64,000 nt of DNA, from contig NZ_JADDXR010000002.1 in assembly GCF_015330125.1 (NCBI RefSeq), positions 2,306,685-2,370,684 on the forward strand, in the 5' to 3' direction. Shown here in pieces: positions 44,364-53,916 of this stretch. Each line of letters opens with the position of its first letter. Positions within the stretch are counted from its first letter, which is position 1. The notes beneath the pieces are model-generated. The model did not search any database, was not told where the DNA came from, and saw only the letters and a list, made by a program, of their open reading frames with translations. This stretch comes from Zobellia nedashkovskayae (GTDB lineage: Bacteria > Bacteroidota > Bacteroidia > Flavobacteriales > Flavobacteriaceae). The translations under genes were made by a program, and so were the position numbers.

Positions 44364-44966
44364 GTGAGAAGTGTGTTACAGAAATATCTCCCCGAAAGGG
44401 CTATAGGGTCATGTCTAGAGTTGATTCAGAAAACAGGTGTAAATCTGAAGGTGGTTAATGAAAGGGTTACACGCCATGGAGATTACCGTAGGATGCCTAA
44501 CGGAATGCATCAGATAACCGTAAATGCAAATCTCAATAAATATAGGTTTCTAATAACGCTAATACATGAAATTGCTCATTTGGTGGCTTTTGAAAAGTAT
44601 GGTAGAAGTATAAAACCGCATGGGGCAGAATGGAAGCAAATTTTTCAATATCTGATGTTGCCGTTCATTCGACCAGAAATATTTCCCACTCAATTGTTAC
44701 CCCTTTTGGCAAATCATTTTAAGAATCCAAAAGCAAGTAGTAGTACAGATGCCAGATTGTCAATAGCCCTGAAACATTTTGATGAACAACAAACAAATAG
44801 AACTTACGTTTTTGAAGTGCCGTTAGGTAGTATTTTTCGTATACACAACGGAAAATTATATAAAATGGGAAATAGAAGGGTAAAGCGGTATGAGTGTGTA
44901 GAAGTAGCTACCGGCCGTATGTATCTTTTTCAACCTAATGCTGAGGTTGAATTAGTTTTTGAATGA
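44364..44966 (+). CDS. SprT-like zinc metalloprotease-domain protein
   Basis: 200 residues from a GTG start. An in-frame TTG nine bases upstream falls in a -7 box, so the GTG is preferred. It begins VRSVLQKYLPERAI. The HEIAH zinc motif is followed by FEKYGRSIKPHGAEWKQIF, the SprT-like pattern. A C-terminal domain has FRIHNGKLYKMGNRRVKRYECVEV. Spartan/SprT relatives cleave DNA-crosslinked proteins in eukaryotes; the bacterial role is unclear. It is divergent from the EutBC gene, 128 bp away. Confidence 0.85.
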   Translation: MRSVLQKYLPERAIGSCLELIQKTGVNLKVVNERVTRHGDYRRMPNGMHQITVNANLNKYRFLITLIHEIAHLVAFEKYGRSIKPHGAEWKQIFQYLMLPFIRPEIFPTQLLPLLANHFKNPKASSSTDARLSIALKHFDEQQTNRTYVFEVPLGSIFRIHNGKLYKMGNRRVKRYECVEVATGRMYLFQPNAEVELVFE

Positions 44967-45062
44967 TGTTTGTAAGAAATAGTATTAAGAACAAGAAAAT
45001 AAGTAACTTTAAATAAGAACTAGGTAAGTCTCTTGACTTTCGGTTTTAATAGCAACTAAGAA

Positions 45063-46145
45063 ATGAAGAACAAAAATTATTACGCAGTTTTAATGGCCGG
45101 TGGTGTCGGTTCAAGATTTTGGCCAATTAGTACATCATCTTACCCAAAGCAGTTTCATGATATGTTGGGTACAGGAGATACCTTAATCCAGAAAACCTTT
45201 AAACGTCTTAATAAATTTGTGCCTACAGAGAACATTCTCATTTTAACCAATGAGCGTTACAATGATTTGGTTTTGGAGCAACTTCCGTTAGTAAAACAAG
45301 ACCAAGTAGTTCTTGAGCCAGCTATGCGGAATACGGCACCTTGTATTTTATACGCCGCATTGAAGATTCAAAAAATGAACGAAAATGGCGTTATGATTGT
45401 TGCGCCTAGTGATCACTGGATAGAGGATGAAGATGCTTTTGCCAGAGATGTTACTACTTGTTTTGAAAAATGTGAGAAAGAGGATGTTCTTTGTACTTTA
45501 GGTATCAAACCATCTTTTCCGAATACAGGTTTTGGGTATATAGAATATGAGAAGGAAAGTACAGAAGGTTTAAAGAAAGTAAATCAATTTAGAGAAAAGC
45601 CCGATTACGAAACAGCGAAGGAATTTTTAGCGCAAGGTAATTTTTTGTGGAACGCAGGAATCTTTATGTGGAGTGTTAAAACTATCGTGAATGCCTTTAA
45701 AAACTATCAACCTGAGCAGTATTCACTTTTTGAATCAGGTATGTCTTGTTACAATACTAGCGAAGAAAAAGGGTTTATAAAAGAGAACTATCCAAAAGCA
45801 GAGAATATTTCTATTGACTATGCGATTTTGGAAAATTCTAAATCCATTTTTGTGCTTCCCGCAACTTTTGATTGGAACGATTTGGGTACGTGGGGTTCTT
45901 TGTACGATAAATTGGATAAAGACGAAAACAATAATGCAATAGTAAATAGTAAGGTCATTACAGCAGACGCTTCCGGAAATATGATTAGGTCTCCAAAAGG
46001 TAAAGTTGTTGTTGTAGATGGTCTTAATGACTATATCATCGTAGACAAAGAAGAGGTACTCTTAATATATCCAAAATCCAAAGAACAGGATATTAAGAAA
46101 GTACTGGGAGAGGTTAAAGATGCATATGGAGATGAGTACGCATAA
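45063..46145 (+). CDS. manC: Mannose-1-phosphate guanylyltransferase
   Basis: 360 residues, the short form without a phosphomannose isomerase domain. The nucleotidyltransferase signature is LMAGGVGSRFWPISTSSYPKQF-like, starting at MAGGVGSRFWP. Further motifs are ILEPAMRNTAPC-like (EPAMRNTAPC), VAPSDHWI, FREKPDYETA, FLWNAGIFMW and ATFDWNDLGTWGSLY. It makes GDP-mannose from mannose-1-phosphate and GTP, feeding exopolysaccharide, fucose or LPS synthesis. It precedes the DUF389 gene by 9 bp. Confidence 0.94.
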   Translation: MKNKNYYAVLMAGGVGSRFWPISTSSYPKQFHDMLGTGDTLIQKTFKRLNKFVPTENILILTNERYNDLVLEQLPLVKQDQVVLEPAMRNTAPCILYAALKIQKMNENGVMIVAPSDHWIEDEDAFARDVTTCFEKCEKEDVLCTLGIKPSFPNTGFGYIEYEKESTEGLKKVNQFREKPDYETAKEFLAQGNFLWNAGIFMWSVKTIVNAFKNYQPEQYSLFESGMSCYNTSEEKGFIKENYPKAENISIDYAILENSKSIFVLPATFDWNDLGTWGSLYDKLDKDENNNAIVNSKVITADASGNMIRSPKGKVVVVDGLNDYIIVDKEEVLLIYPKSKEQDIKKVLGEVKDAYGDEYA

Positions 46146-46154
46146 AAGTACAAT

Positions 46155-47636
46155 ATGAGCGATAAACTGAATCAAGATAATATTACGCCCACCGAGGAAC
46201 CAACAGAGAGTCAAGAGGCCGTTAAGCAGGATGCTAAAGGTCTTTGGGAAAGCTTGCGAAGATTCATGCGTGAATTATTGGATATTCGTGAGAATACGGA
46301 TCAAGAGGCCACCAAGGAAGCTATAATTGCGGATATACCCTTTAAAGGGCATACATCGTGGATTTTGATTTGTTCTATTTTTATCGCATCAATTGGTTTA
46401 AATGCAAATTCTACGGCAGTAGTTATTGGTGCCATGTTAATCTCGCCACTAATGGGTCCTATTTTAGGTATAGGGATGTCTTTGGCCATTAATGATATTG
46501 ACACGTTAAGACGATCGCTAAAGAATTTTGCGGTTATGGTTGTGCTCAGCGTATTGACTGCATACCTGTTCTTTGAATTTTTCCCTATTCAAGATGAATC
46601 TTCAGAACTTCTTGCGCGTACTGCGCCGGATATTCGTGATGTGCTTATTGCCTTTTTTGGTGGTTTGGCACTGGTAATAGCAAGGGCAAAAAAAGGTACG
46701 ATAGCGAGTGTTATTTTTGGTGTGGCTATTGCTACGGCTTTAATGCCACCCCTTTGTACCGTGGGTTTTGGTCTGGCAATAGGTAATCCGGGTTACGCTA
46801 TTGGAGCTATGTATTTATTTACGATAAATACAATATTTATTGCTCTGGCAACTTTTTTGACCATCAAACTTTTGAAGTTTCCAATGGTGCGTTATGCTAA
46901 TTCTGCAAAGAGAAGGCGTATTGCACGTATTGCCTCTATTGTAGCTTTATTGGTAATGATACCTGCTGGAAGGACTTTCTACAAGGCTTTTCAAGAATCT
47001 ATGTTTAAAAAGCAGGCAAATGAGTTTGTAAACGAAACAATAGGTAGGTATAAATTTACGGATGGTGGAAGATATCTTGATAATTTTACCAGTATTAAGT
47101 ATAATAAGGGAGAAAAGCCAGTGATTGAATTGGTTTGTATGGGTAATGAAGTTATACCAGCAAATATAATTTCAACATGGAATACGATGTTGAAAGAAGA
47201 TGATGATTACAAACGTCTTACTAATACGGAACTCCACGTTATTCAAGGCTCACAGAATGAGCAAGTAGATCAATTAAAATATGTTAATGAGCTTTATGAA
47301 TCCCAGAAAAACCAATTGTCCAGTAAAGCGGAGAAAATAGCTTTCTTAGAAGCTGAGGTTACTCGTTTGCAAAAGAATGCTTCTCAACAAAAGCAAATAC
47401 CTTTTAAAGATATAAGCGCTGAGGCCAAGGCTAATTATGAGAATTTAGCCTCGTTGCAATATGATAATGCGGTAATTACCGATTTTAATAAGACGGATAC
47501 CCTAACTATTTTTGAAGTGAAATGGAAACAAGGTTTAGCTTCCAGTAAAATTGAATCAGAAAACAAGAGGGTTTACGAATGGTTAAAAGTACGATTGAAG
47601 GATACTACCATTCAATTGCGTGGAGCTTCTAAATAG
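46155..47636 (+). CDS. DUF389 membrane protein
   Basis: 493 residues. A hydrophilic start of about 65 residues is followed by about six membrane helices between 70 and 275, with DUF389 motifs NSTAVVIGAMLISPLMGPILG and LVIARAKKGTIASVIFGVAIATALMPPLCT. The long soluble C-terminal region (about 285-493) includes a short coiled coil (QKNQLSSKAEKIAFLEAEVTRLQ). The function is unknown. It follows manC closely and converges on mlaF 12 bp away. Confidence 0.88.
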   Translation: MSDKLNQDNITPTEEPTESQEAVKQDAKGLWESLRRFMRELLDIRENTDQEATKEAIIADIPFKGHTSWILICSIFIASIGLNANSTAVVIGAMLISPLMGPILGIGMSLAINDIDTLRRSLKNFAVMVVLSVLTAYLFFEFFPIQDESSELLARTAPDIRDVLIAFFGGLALVIARAKKGTIASVIFGVAIATALMPPLCTVGFGLAIGNPGYAIGAMYLFTINTIFIALATFLTIKLLKFPMVRYANSAKRRRIARIASIVALLVMIPAGRTFYKAFQESMFKKQANEFVNETIGRYKFTDGGRYLDNFTSIKYNKGEKPVIELVCMGNEVIPANIISTWNTMLKEDDDYKRLTNTELHVIQGSQNEQVDQLKYVNELYESQKNQLSSKAEKIAFLEAEVTRLQKNASQQKQIPFKDISAEAKANYENLASLQYDNAVITDFNKTDTLTIFEVKWKQGLASSKIESENKRVYEWLKVRLKDTTIQLRGASK

Positions 47637-47648
47637 GATGCGTAAGAT

Positions 47649-48416
47649 TTAATTTCTTTCCTCAATGTACATTTGACGTACTTTTTTAAAGAGATCAGAG
47701 GAATACACAAAATCGGTAACAGTCTCGTTATCGGTTTTGAATATCTCTTTATTAGTGCCTTCCCATGCTTTTAATCCATCCTTTAAGAAAAGAATTTTTT
47801 CACCTATTTCCATCACCGAGTTCATATCATGAGTGTTGATTATCGTGGTGATATTATATTCCTCCGTAATTTCTTTAATTAGGTTATCTATTACTATAGC
47901 CGTTTTGGGGTCAAGACCTGAGTTAGGTTCATCGCAAAAAAGATATTTTGGATTCATTACAATGGCACGCGCAATAGCAACACGCTTTTGCATTCCACCA
48001 GAAATTTCAGAAGGAAACTTATGATGTGCATCTACAAGATTTACCCGTTTTAGAACAAAATCCGCTCGGTCCTGCATTTCGGATTTAGACTGTTTCGTAA
48101 ACATCTCTAATGGGAATTTTACATTGCCTTCTACGGACATAGAATCAAACAAGGCGCTACCTTGGAAAACCATACCCATCTCCTGGCGTAAATCTCTTTT
48201 TTGCTCGTCAGTAAGTTCATTGTATATTTTTCCGTCGTAACTAATCGTACCTTCTTCAGGGGTGAAAAGACCCAAAAGACACTTCAGAAAAACGGTTTTA
48301 CCGGATCCACTTTGTCCAATGATTAAATTGGTCTTCCCTTTTTGAAAACTTGTTGTAACCCCTTTAAGAATATGGGCGTCATCAAAAGATTTGTGTATGT
48401 CGTTTACTTCTATCAT
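47649..48416 (-). CDS. ABC transporter ATP-binding protein, MlaF-like
   Basis: 255 residues from MIEVNDIHKSFDDAHIL; a longer frame runs back into the permease gene and is not used. Walker A is GQSGSGKT, the signature is SGGMQKRVAIAR, Walker B is YLFCDEPNSGLDP, and the switch His lies in INTHDMNSV. Its ATG overlaps the stop of the MlaE-like gene in ATGA. MlaF energises phospholipid movement between membranes in proteobacteria; the same role is likely here. No mlaD-like gene is adjacent within the window. Confidence 0.92.
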   Translation of the reverse strand: MIEVNDIHKSFDDAHILKGVTTSFQKGKTNLIIGQSGSGKTVFLKCLLGLFTPEEGTISYDGKIYNELTDEQKRDLRQEMGMVFQGSALFDSMSVEGNVKFPLEMFTKQSKSEMQDRADFVLKRVNLVDAHHKFPSEISGGMQKRVAIARAIVMNPKYLFCDEPNSGLDPKTAIVIDNLIKEITEEYNITTIINTHDMNSVMEIGEKILFLKDGLKAWEGTNKEIFKTDNETVTDFVYSSDLFKKVRQMYIEERN

Positions 48417-49153
48417 TGGCCTAATAAGAGTTGAGTGAGTATGTAGTTCGATACAATTATTACTACGCTCGTCCATACGAAAGCAGTTGTACTGGCCTTA
48501 CCCACTTCTAATGCCCCACCTTTCATATAAAAACCATGATAGGAAGGTACCGTAGCCAAAACAAATGCGAATATTAGAGTTTTTATAAAAGCATAGGTGA
48601 CTTGAAATGGGGAAAAATCTAATTGAAGGCCTTCAACAAAGTCGGCACTGGTAAGAAATCCACCAAAGACTCCTGCAATCCATCCTCCAGAAATACCAAC
48701 GAACATTGAGATGGCTATGGCAAACGGATAGAAAAGCATGGCAATAATCTTAGGAAAGACCAGGTAGTTGAGCGCATTTACACCCATCACATCTAGGGCG
48801 TCTATTTGTTCGGTCACACGCATTGATCCTATGCTTGAGGTAATGTAAGACCCCACTTTACCAGCCATGACGATGGACACAAAGGTTGGTGAAAATTCTA
48901 AAATCAATGATTGTCTAGCAGTAAAACCAATAAGATATTTTGGAATTATTGGGTTGGTAAGGTTCAAAGCGGTCTGTATTGTTATTACCGCTCCTATAAA
49001 GAACGAAATAAAAATAATGATACCCAGTGATCCAAAGATGAGTTCGTCTATTTCTTTCAAAATGAGCGCTTTCATAATGCGCCATTTTGTAGGTTTCTTA
49101 AAGACCTCTTTTATCATAATGGCATATCTGCCAATCGATGCTAGGTGTTTCAT
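48413..49153 (-). CDS. MlaE-like ABC transporter permease
   Basis: 246 residues from MKHLASIGRYAIMIKEVF. About five membrane helices are seen. MlaE motifs: GAVITIQTALNL, ILEFSPTFVSIVMAGKVGSYITSSIGSMRVTEQIDAL-like core around AGKVGSYIT and TEQIDALDVMG, and SYHGFYMKGGALEVGKASTTAFVWT at the end. A 12-codon N-terminal extension to 49189 is possible but less likely. It forms the membrane part of a lipid transporter with the overlapping ATPase gene. Confidence 0.92.
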   Translation of the reverse strand: MKHLASIGRYAIMIKEVFKKPTKWRIMKALILKEIDELIFGSLGIIIFISFFIGAVITIQTALNLTNPIIPKYLIGFTARQSLILEFSPTFVSIVMAGKVGSYITSSIGSMRVTEQIDALDVMGVNALNYLVFPKIIAMLFYPFAIAISMFVGISGGWIAGVFGGFLTSADFVEGLQLDFSPFQVTYAFIKTLIFAFVLATVPSYHGFYMKGGALEVGKASTTAFVWTSVVIIVSNYILTQLLLGQ

Positions 49154-49238
49154 GGGATGAAAATAGGTATATCCTAACAAAAATAGCAATAAAGGATTTC
49201 ATTTAACTTGCATTTTTAGTTTAAAAGGGGAATTTCTT

Positions 49239-49246
49239 TACTTTTG
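49239..49246 (+). promoter_or_regulatory. -7 box for pafA
   Basis: TACTTTTG matches TAnnTTTG and lies 19 nt before the pafA ATG, giving a leader of about 14 nt. Confidence 0.5.
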
Positions 49247-49265
49247 TTATCTCAACAAATCAACT

Positions 49266-50927
49266 ATGTGCAAGAATTATTTCATCTTATTTTTCTCAGT
49301 ATTTACAATCGCTTTTTTACCTTCCAATTCCTTCGGTCAGAAAAAATCTAAAGAACAAATTGAAGCACCTTTAAAAACCAATCCAAAACTGGTAGTTGGT
49401 ATAATTGTGGATCAAATGAGGTATGATTACATCACCCGTTTTTGGGATCAATATGGTGATGATGGGTTTAAACGTTTGGTGAACGAAGGATTTAACTGTA
49501 AGAACAATCATTATAACTATGCACCTACGAGTACTGGGCCTGGTCACACATCTGTATACACGGGTACAACGCCAGCCGTGCACGGTATAATTGGTAATGA
49601 TTGGTACGATAAAACTACGGAGACTGACGTGTACTGCGCCGGGGACCCTGCTTACAATTCGGTAGGAACTACTTCTGACGCGGGAAAAATGTCGCCTCAC
49701 AGAATGGCTGTAACCACTATAACGGACGAACTTAGATTGCATACGCAAATGAGGGGTAAAACTATTGCTATTGCTCTAAAAGATAGGGGAGCTATATTGC
49801 CTGGTGGTCATACGGCTAACGGAGCTTATTGGTTTAGTAATGGTTCGTGGATTACGAGTTCTTACTATATGGATAAATTGCCTAATTGGGTTGAAAAATT
49901 AAATACGGAAAAATCGTTCGATGTATATAAAAAGCCTTGGAAGACTTTGAAGAACCTAAAAGATTATGTTGAAAGTGGTGTTGATTATAATGCTTATGAA
50001 GGTTTGTTTAAAGGAGAGAAGTCTTCTGTTTTTCCTCATAACATACCAAAACTTTGGGACGAGAATGGAAAATACGAGATGCTAAAAGCAACACCTTTTG
50101 GTAATAGTATGACAGCAGATTTCGCTATAGTTGCATTGGAAGCTGAGCAGCTGGGTTCTGATGATATAACTGATTTCTTGGCAGTTAGTTTTTCTAGTAC
50201 AGATTACGTAGGTCATAAATTTGGTGTTAATTCTAAAGAAGTACAGGATACGTATTTACGATTAGATCAAGACTTGGAACGCCTCTTTAAAGAGTTGGAC
50301 CGTAAAGTAGGCAAAGGGGAGTATACGGTGTTTTTGACAGCAGATCATGCTGCAATAGATGTTCCTGCATATCTTAAGGATCAAAAAATACCCGCCGGTT
50401 ATATTGATTGGGAAAGTATGAAAGCTAATTTTACCCAGTTTTTGCAGTTTAATTATGGTACGACAGATATCGTTAAGAATTTTTCTAATTACCAATATTT
50501 CTTAGATCATAAAATCATTAAGAATTTAGATTTAAGTGTTCAAGAGGTTCAGGAAGCTATAGCTAAGGAACTGTTGACCTATAAAGGAATAGACCGGACA
50601 TATACAGCTTACCAAATGTGGCAGAATGATTATACACATGGTATTCCTTATATTCTTCAAAATGGCTATAACCAAAAACATTCAGGAGATGTATTGGTAG
50701 TATTATCTCCTGGTATTATTTCTTACCCTAAAACAGGTTCTACCCACGGTTCTCCACAGATTTATGATACACATGTTCCGTTGCTTTTTTATGGAGCGGG
50801 AATTAAACATGGAAGCACAGTAGAGAGAACTGAAATAGATGACGTAGCGCCTACGGTTTCCTCATTATTAGGAATTGCATTTCCAAGCGGTGCTACAGGA
50901 AGTCCTATAGTTCAGGTGCTAGAATAA
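49266..50927 (+). CDS. pafA: PafA-type alkaline phosphatase
   Basis: 553 residues with a signal peptide (about 1-24). The metal and nucleophile motifs are IIVDQMRYDY (Asp49), NYAPTSTGPGHTSVYTG (Thr90 as nucleophile), GIIGNDWYD (Asn111) and IALKDRGAILPGGH (Lys172, Arg174). Late metal ligands lie in FSSTDYVGHKFG and LTADHAAID, with a last His in STHGSPQIYD. These match the Ca- and Zn-type residues known for the Elizabethkingia enzyme. It is periplasmic and releases phosphate from organic esters. murI follows after 9 bp. PHO-type regulation cannot be seen. Confidence 0.93.
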   Translation: MCKNYFILFFSVFTIAFLPSNSFGQKKSKEQIEAPLKTNPKLVVGIIVDQMRYDYITRFWDQYGDDGFKRLVNEGFNCKNNHYNYAPTSTGPGHTSVYTGTTPAVHGIIGNDWYDKTTETDVYCAGDPAYNSVGTTSDAGKMSPHRMAVTTITDELRLHTQMRGKTIAIALKDRGAILPGGHTANGAYWFSNGSWITSSYYMDKLPNWVEKLNTEKSFDVYKKPWKTLKNLKDYVESGVDYNAYEGLFKGEKSSVFPHNIPKLWDENGKYEMLKATPFGNSMTADFAIVALEAEQLGSDDITDFLAVSFSSTDYVGHKFGVNSKEVQDTYLRLDQDLERLFKELDRKVGKGEYTVFLTADHAAIDVPAYLKDQKIPAGYIDWESMKANFTQFLQFNYGTTDIVKNFSNYQYFLDHKIIKNLDLSVQEVQEAIAKELLTYKGIDRTYTAYQMWQNDYTHGIPYILQNGYNQKHSGDVLVVLSPGIISYPKTGSTHGSPQIYDTHVPLLFYGAGIKHGSTVERTEIDDVAPTVSSLLGIAFPSGATGSPIVQVLE

Positions 50928-50936
50928 AAGATAACT

Positions 50937-51725
50937 ATGAGCAATCAACCAATAGGGGTTTTTGATTCTGGGGTAGGAGGGACTTCCATTTGGAAAGAAA
51001 TTCAAAAATTATTGCCCAATGAGAATACCATTTATTTGGCGGATAGTAAGAATGCACCTTATGGAGAGAAATCCCAAGAAGAGATTCTTCAACTGAGCAT
51101 TAAGAATACAGACCTTTTGTTAGAGAAGGGATGTAAGATTATAGTTGTTGCCTGTAATACGGCAACAACAAATGCTATTTCATATTTAAGGGCAAATTAC
51201 AATTTACCTTTTATAGGTATAGAGCCTGCAATTAAGCCGGCTGCATTACAATCTGAATCTAAGATAGTTGGTGTGCTGGCAACAAAGGGAACGCTTTCTA
51301 GTAGTCTTTTTAATAGTACTTCTGAAAACCATGCCAACGGTATTAAAATTATAGAGCAAGAAGGTACAGGTTTAGTTCCGCTAATAGAAAATGGTAAAGT
51401 GGACGCGGAAGAAACTAGAGAGCTTTTAAATACCTATGTAGCACCCATGCTTGATCAGGGCATGGATTGTTTGGTATTGGGCTGTACGCATTATCCGTAC
51501 TTAATTCCAACACTAAAAAGCATATTACCGGACCATGTAAAAATTATTGATTCAGGTGAGGCGGTAGCTAGACAGGTGAAAGCAATTTTAGAAAAAAATG
51601 ATATTCTAAATACTTCGGAAAAAATTGTAAGGCATCAGTTTTATACCAATGTAAGTCCAGAGGTATTACAAAATTTTGTAGAAGGTGTGGCTCAGAATAT
51701 CTCGGTAGGTCAACTAGATTTTTAG
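50937..51725 (+). CDS. murI: Glutamate racemase
   Basis: 262 residues. The motifs IGVFDSGVGGTSIWKEI, VVACNTATTNAISYLR (first catalytic Cys) and LVLGCTHYPYLIP (second catalytic Cys) are typical. It makes D-glutamate for peptidoglycan. It follows pafA closely. Its 3' end overlaps the convergent folA gene by 12 bp. Confidence 0.96.
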   Translation: MSNQPIGVFDSGVGGTSIWKEIQKLLPNENTIYLADSKNAPYGEKSQEEILQLSIKNTDLLLEKGCKIIVVACNTATTNAISYLRANYNLPFIGIEPAIKPAALQSESKIVGVLATKGTLSSSLFNSTSENHANGIKIIEQEGTGLVPLIENGKVDAEETRELLNTYVAPMLDQGMDCLVLGCTHYPYLIPTLKSILPDHVKIIDSGEAVARQVKAILEKNDILNTSEKIVRHQFYTNVSPEVLQNFVEGVAQNISVGQLDF

Positions 51726-52214
51726 ATAGGTCAGATACGTAAATGCGTATTTGTGTTTCTCATCTTTTGGGTGGTACTGCTCAGTAGCAAGTTCCCAGAT
51801 AGTTTCATCTATTTCTGGAAAAAAAGTATCGGCATCTTCAAAAGTGCCATGTACTCGGGTAAGTTCAATTTTATTGGCTAGCTCCATTCCTAATTTATAG
51901 ATTTCGCCTCCTCCTATGATAAAGGATAAGGGCTCATCTTTTACCAGTTCCAAAGCTTCCGATAGGGAGTGTACAACAATGCATGCGTCAAAATCCACAG
52001 TGTAGTTTTTATCCCGGGTTATAATCACATGCTTGCGATTGGGAAGTGGCTTAGGAAAACTCTCGTAGGTTTTTCTGCCCATAATAATGGTATGGCCTGA
52101 GGTAAGGCTTTTAAACCTTTTAAAGTCATCCGGTAAATGCCAAAGAAGGTCATTATCCTTACCAAGGGCATTATCTTCCGCCGCTGCTGCAATCATGGCT
52201 ATGATATTGTTCAT
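51714..52214 (-). CDS. folA: Dihydrofolate reductase
   Basis: 166 residues. The substrate and NADPH sites are IAAAAEDNALGKDNDLLWHLPDDFKRF (with the catalytic Asp of LPDD), TIIMGRKTYESFPKPLPNRKHVIITR and FIIGGGEIYKLGM. It makes tetrahydrofolate, which thymidylate synthase (56.9-57.8 kb) also needs. Its ATG overlaps the stop of the 2TM gene by 4 bp. Confidence 0.96.
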   Translation of the reverse strand: MNNIIAMIAAAAEDNALGKDNDLLWHLPDDFKRFKSLTSGHTIIMGRKTYESFPKPLPNRKHVIITRDKNYTVDFDACIVVHSLSEALELVKDEPLSFIIGGGEIYKLGMELANKIELTRVHGTFEDADTFFPEIDETIWELATEQYHPKDEKHKYAFTYLTYLKI

Positions 52215-52600
52215 GGTTCAATTTTTTTATTGATCTGAGCAAGCGGAAAATCGGTCTCTATTTCTTTTTGTATTTCTGAAATGCGTTTCTTTTGTTTGGC
52301 TACAAGTTTTTCACGTTGGGCGCGTTCCCAATCCTTACCCATAAATTTTTGGGTTACGAAAACATTAAAAGCATGAATAATAAATAAGAAGGCCCAGAAG
52401 GTTATACACCAAATAAACCAATCATAGGTGTCGCCATATTTTAGAATCTTATTAATTAGAATCATAAAGACACTACCAATAAGGAAGATGACAAAATGAA
52501 CGTATAGGCGCTTCTTTTGTTTGATACGTGTTTGGGCATTCTCGAGCATTTCGTGTTGCTCAAGCTCTACTTCAGACCGGTTTTTGTTTTTAGAGAACAT
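52211..52600 (-). CDS. 2TM-domain protein
   Basis: 129 residues from MFSKNKNRSEVELEQHEML. A basic helical start, then two membrane helices (about 33-53 and 66-87; VHFVIFLIGSVFMILI and FIWCITFWAFLFIIHAF) joined by a short periplasmic loop, then FMGKDWERAQ and a Lys-rich tail. This is the 2TM domain layout seen widely in flavobacteria. The function is unknown. It is followed by folA with a 4-bp overlap. A CAAAGATA motif upstream is a - strand -7 box. Confidence 0.88.
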   Translation of the reverse strand: MFSKNKNRSEVELEQHEMLENAQTRIKQKKRLYVHFVIFLIGSVFMILINKILKYGDTYDWFIWCITFWAFLFIIHAFNVFVTQKFMGKDWERAQREKLVAKQKKRISEIQKEIETDFPLAQINKKIEP

Positions 52601-52622
52601 ACGAATCGTTACCTTTAGACTA

Positions 52623-52630
52623 CAAAGATA
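52623..52630 (-). promoter_or_regulatory. -7 box for the 2TM-folA operon
   Basis: On the - strand this reads TATCTTTG, matching TAnnTTTG, 23 nt before the 2TM start codon. It supports the start at 52600 rather than the longer frame to 52636. Confidence 0.5.
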
Positions 52631-52658
52631 AGGCAATTGCCGACACAGAAAATACGAG

Positions 52659-53747
52659 ATGAAAAATACCCGAAAACACTTTCCTGTTCTAAGTCAGTAC
52701 ATATATGCAAATACTGCCTCGGCAGGATTACTTAGTGATGATTTAATGGAGTGGAGACAAGAGCATGACTTAGATTATTTAATAGGAGGTAGTAACTTTA
52801 GAAACAAAGTGGCCATGAAAACAGTTTCGGAAACTCGTGAAACTATAGCAAATTTTTTTGGTGCGAAAAAAGAGAACACATCCTTAGTTCAAAATTTCTC
52901 ACTTGGGTTGAATATGCTTCTGGAAGGATTGGATAGAAAACATAAAGTACTTTTAATGAAAGACGATTATCCGTCAGTGAACTGGTCTTTTGAATTTAGG
53001 GGTTTTGAAGTCTTTTATGTAGAATTGAATGAGAATTTAGAGGAGAACATTCTAGATACAATTAGGAAAGAGGATATATCAATATTGGCTTTAAGTTTAG
53101 TTCAGTGGACTAATGGATTTAAAATTAATATGAATTTTCTTACAAAAGTTAAGTCGGAATTTCCTAACTTGAAGATTATTGCAGACGGGACACAGTTCTG
53201 CGGTACTGAAGATTTTGATTTTGAAAGTTCACCTGTAGACATACTTGGAGCAAGTGCATACAAGTGGTTATTGTCTGGCTACGGAAATGGATTTATGATA
53301 TTTAAGGATGGAGTTGAGGAAGCATTTGACATACGTGTAATTGGTTTTAATGCTTCAAGACATGATTTAGGTGCTAGAGACAGGATACCATTTGCTAATC
53401 ATTTTGAGCCAGGGCATTTGGATACGTTAACTTTTGGGAGTTTAAAATTTTCTTTAGAGTATTTGAATACTTTAGGTAAACAACCAATTGAGGGGCAATT
53501 AAAAATACTCTCTAACAAGGCGCAACAAGAGTTTGGTCAATTGGATCTTTTGTCTAAGGTAATTGTTGGAAGGAAAGACCATAGTACCATATTTAATATT
53601 AAGGGAGATAACGCTCTTTTTCAAAAATTAACCGAGAACGGAGTCATCTGTTCGCAGCGTGGTGAGGGTATTAGATTTAGTTTTCATTTCTATAACACGG
53701 AAGAAGATATTAACGAGGTTGTAAAAATCTTAAGGACAGCAATATAG
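52659..53747 (+). CDS. Class V aminotransferase-fold PLP enzyme
   Basis: 362 residues. The PLP-binding lysine lies in DILGASAYKWLLSGYGNGF (SAYKW), preceded by ADGTQFCGTEDFD (Asp that binds the pyridine N). The N-terminus FPVLSQYIYANTASAGLLS is a common start in this group. The family includes desulfurases, aminotransferases and C-S lyases, so the reaction is open. It is divergent from the 2TM gene and lies 3 kb from egtBD; a role as EgtE-like lyase is conceivable but unproven. Confidence 0.85.
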   Translation: MKNTRKHFPVLSQYIYANTASAGLLSDDLMEWRQEHDLDYLIGGSNFRNKVAMKTVSETRETIANFFGAKKENTSLVQNFSLGLNMLLEGLDRKHKVLLMKDDYPSVNWSFEFRGFEVFYVELNENLEENILDTIRKEDISILALSLVQWTNGFKINMNFLTKVKSEFPNLKIIADGTQFCGTEDFDFESSPVDILGASAYKWLLSGYGNGFMIFKDGVEEAFDIRVIGFNASRHDLGARDRIPFANHFEPGHLDTLTFGSLKFSLEYLNTLGKQPIEGQLKILSNKAQQEFGQLDLLSKVIVGRKDHSTIFNIKGDNALFQKLTENGVICSQRGEGIRFSFHFYNTEEDINEVVKILRTAI

Positions 53748-53840
53748 AGCTTGATAAAGTAATGAATATAGACGCTTTTTTTACGTCTGTACACTATTTG
53801 TTAAGTGAATATTGCGAAAATGATAAAAATGCGTTAATCA

Positions 53841-53872
53841 TTGTATATGAGCATTTTAATATATTAGTTTTG
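53841..53872 (+). promoter_or_regulatory. Promoter of the small CBM48-domain gene
   Basis: TTG (53841-53843) and TAGTTTTG (53865-53872) are spaced by 21 bp, close to the Bacteroidota consensus. The leader would be about 40 nt. Confidence 0.55.
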
Positions 53873-53916
53873 CCTCTTAATTAAGTAACAAAAAAATCAA
53901 TTTAAAATAATACATA

